6,362 bases of DNA from contig JAJXUC010000192.1 in the NCBI GenBank assembly GCA_021783435.1, positions 1 to 6,362 on the forward strand, in the 5' to 3' direction. Made by a program: the position numbers and the translations under genes. Position 1 is the stretch's first letter; every line of letters starts with the position of its first letter. Shown one piece after another: positions 5,350 through 6,362 of this stretch. The notes beneath the pieces are model-generated. The model ran no database searches and was not told the DNA's origin. It saw only the letters and a list, made by a program, of their open reading frames with translations. This DNA is from Pseudomonadota bacterium. Its GTDB lineage: Bacteria > Pseudomonadota > Gammaproteobacteria > Burkholderiales > Burkholderiaceae.

Positions 5350-6362
5350 CTAGCGTGCAATATCCTCAAGCCGGCGCTTCGTCACTTTCGGGCCCATCGT
5401 GGCAACGACGAGGAAAACCCCCACCATGGCTGCGGCGATGAAACTGAACACCCCCATGGCCCCATAGTGCCCCAACAGCCAGGCGATCAAAAATCCGCTA
5501 AACACCGCGCTGATACGGCTGAACGAATACACGAAGCCCACAGCTCGCGCCCGGATGCGCGTCGGGTAAAGCTCGGACTGGTAAGCATGAAACGCAAAGC
5601 TCATCCAGTTGTTTGCCAGCGTGACCAGGATGCCAAACAGCACAATCGGCAGCGCAGTCACAGAATTGGCGAACAGCAAGCCGGCACCAGCGACCACCAG
5701 GGCAGCGATGCCGATCTGCCACTTGCGCTCAAATCGGTCCGCGAACACCAAACCGATCAGTGGCCCCACGGGATTGGCCATCGCGATGATGAAGGTGTAC
5801 TCCAGCGATTTGGTGACATCCAGTCCCTTTGAAATCAGGTAGGTCGGCGCCCAGACCGCAAAGCCGTAAAAACCAACCGTCTGCAGGATGTTGAACAGGA
5901 TGAGCATGATGGTGCGGCGACGGTAGGTGTCGTGCCACATTTCCATCCAGGCGCCGCGCACCGTTTCGTCTTCTCCCGCCACCACGACCGGCGGCGGCAG
6001 CGCCCGCCCCGTTTCGGCCTGCACCTTGCCCTCAATGGTGCGCATGATGCGATCGGCTTCCTCGTGCCGGCCGTGCTGCGCCAGCCAGCGGGGAGATTCG
6101 GGCAAACGCAGCCGAATGAACCAGACGAACACGGCGCCAATCGCGCCAATGATCGCCACCCAGCGCCAGCCGTCCAGCCCCATGATTTGCTGCGGAACCA
6201 GCATCCATCCGAGGAACGCCACCACCGGAACCGCTGCGAAGGCAAAGACCTGGTTGAACGCGAAATATTGTCCGCGTTGCGCGCGGGGTGCGATTTCCGA
6301 CACGTAGCTGTCGATGTTCACCAACTCCACGCCGATGCCGATGGAGGCGATGAAACGCCAGA
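5350..6362 (-). CDS. MFS transporter, sugar/metabolite-proton symporter type, C-terminal part
   Basis: The window holds 336 residues to the TAG stop at 5350-5352; the N-terminus, roughly 100 residues, lies beyond the right edge. The reading frame is open to the edge, beginning WRFIASIGIGVELVNID, so the in-frame GTG at 6330 is internal and not a start. Signature elements, numbered within this fragment, are the PESPRWL motif after helix 6 (87-93), a long central loop (about 94-148), the motif-A-like loop ADRFERK between helices 8 and 9 (207-213), and SELYPTRIRARAVG (262-275) before helix 11. These place it in the sugar-transporter branch of the MFS, whose members also carry aromatic acids, dicarboxylates and osmolytes. 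It differs in type from the MFS carrier at 1225-2502. The substrate cannot be told from this fragment. It converges with the transporter pseudogene. Confidence 0.87.
   Translation of the reverse strand, partial: WRFIASIGIGVELVNIDSYVSEIAPRAQRGQYFAFNQVFAFAAVPVVAFLGWMLVPQQIMGLDGWRWVAIIGAIGAVFVWFIRLRLPESPRWLAQHGRHEEADRIMRTIEGKVQAETGRALPPPVVVAGEDETVRGAWMEMWHDTYRRRTIMLILFNILQTVGFYGFAVWAPTYLISKGLDVTKSLEYTFIIAMANPVGPLIGLVFADRFERKWQIGIAALVVAGAGLLFANSVTALPIVLFGILVTLANNWMSFAFHAYQSELYPTRIRARAVGFVYSFSRISAVFSGFLIAWLLGHYGAMGVFSFIAAAMVGVFLVVATMGPKVTKRRLEDIAR

Noticed and set aside
5278..5832. Plus-strand open frame opposite the right-hand MFS gene
   Set aside because: It is antisense to an unmistakable transporter and its His, Arg and Gln-rich translation resembles no protein family.
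6328..6330. GTG at 6330 as the start of the right-hand MFS gene
   Set aside because: The frame stays open to the window edge and the residues before it (WRFIASIGIG) continue a typical MFS helix.

Overview
The window reads as chromosomal DNA of a GC-rich betaproteobacterium, most likely in the Burkholderiales. The basis is the base composition, a phasin of the type common in that order, and a carboxymuconolactone decarboxylase beside MFS carriers. This placement is inferred from protein resemblance only. I see no rRNA, tRNA, CRISPR array, insertion sequence, integrase or phage gene.

Layout, left to right. (1) 1-89, minus: the first 29 codons of a PhnB-like VOC/glyoxalase-fold protein, cut by the window edge. 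(2) 90-254: a spacer with three inverted repeats, one a very stable hairpin right after the next gene's stop. (3) 255-1205, minus: a ketopantoate reductase-family protein with all five expected active-site residues. (4) 1225-2502, minus: a 12-helix MFS carrier, 19 bases upstream of the reductase and probably in one operon with it. (5) 2503-2764: a divergent promoter region. (6) 2765-3142, plus: a PcaC-like carboxymuconolactone decarboxylase. (7) 3143-3330: a convergent junction holding GC-rich palindromes. (8) 3331-3882, minus: a phasin (polyhydroxyalkanoate granule protein) with a good Shine-Dalgarno and a plausible promoter. (9) 3883-4170: a divergent spacer with a Fur-box-like palindrome and a tiny reading frame behind a strong Shine-Dalgarno. 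(10) 4171-5173, plus: a clearly decayed AI-2E/PerM-family transporter, with two frameshifts, one nonsense codon and an internal deletion. (11) 5174-5349: a convergent spacer with an imperfect hairpin. (12) 5350-6362, minus: the C-terminal three quarters of a second MFS carrier of the sugar/metabolite-proton symporter type, cut by the right edge.

How it fits together: the carrier plus reductase operon, the divergent PcaC-like gene and the VOC gene resemble a small accessory catabolic locus for uptake and processing of an organic acid, but the substrate cannot be read from the sequence. The phasin points to carbon storage as polyhydroxyalkanoate. The transporter pseudogene is the most unusual item. 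I did not find a convincing undescribed system here.
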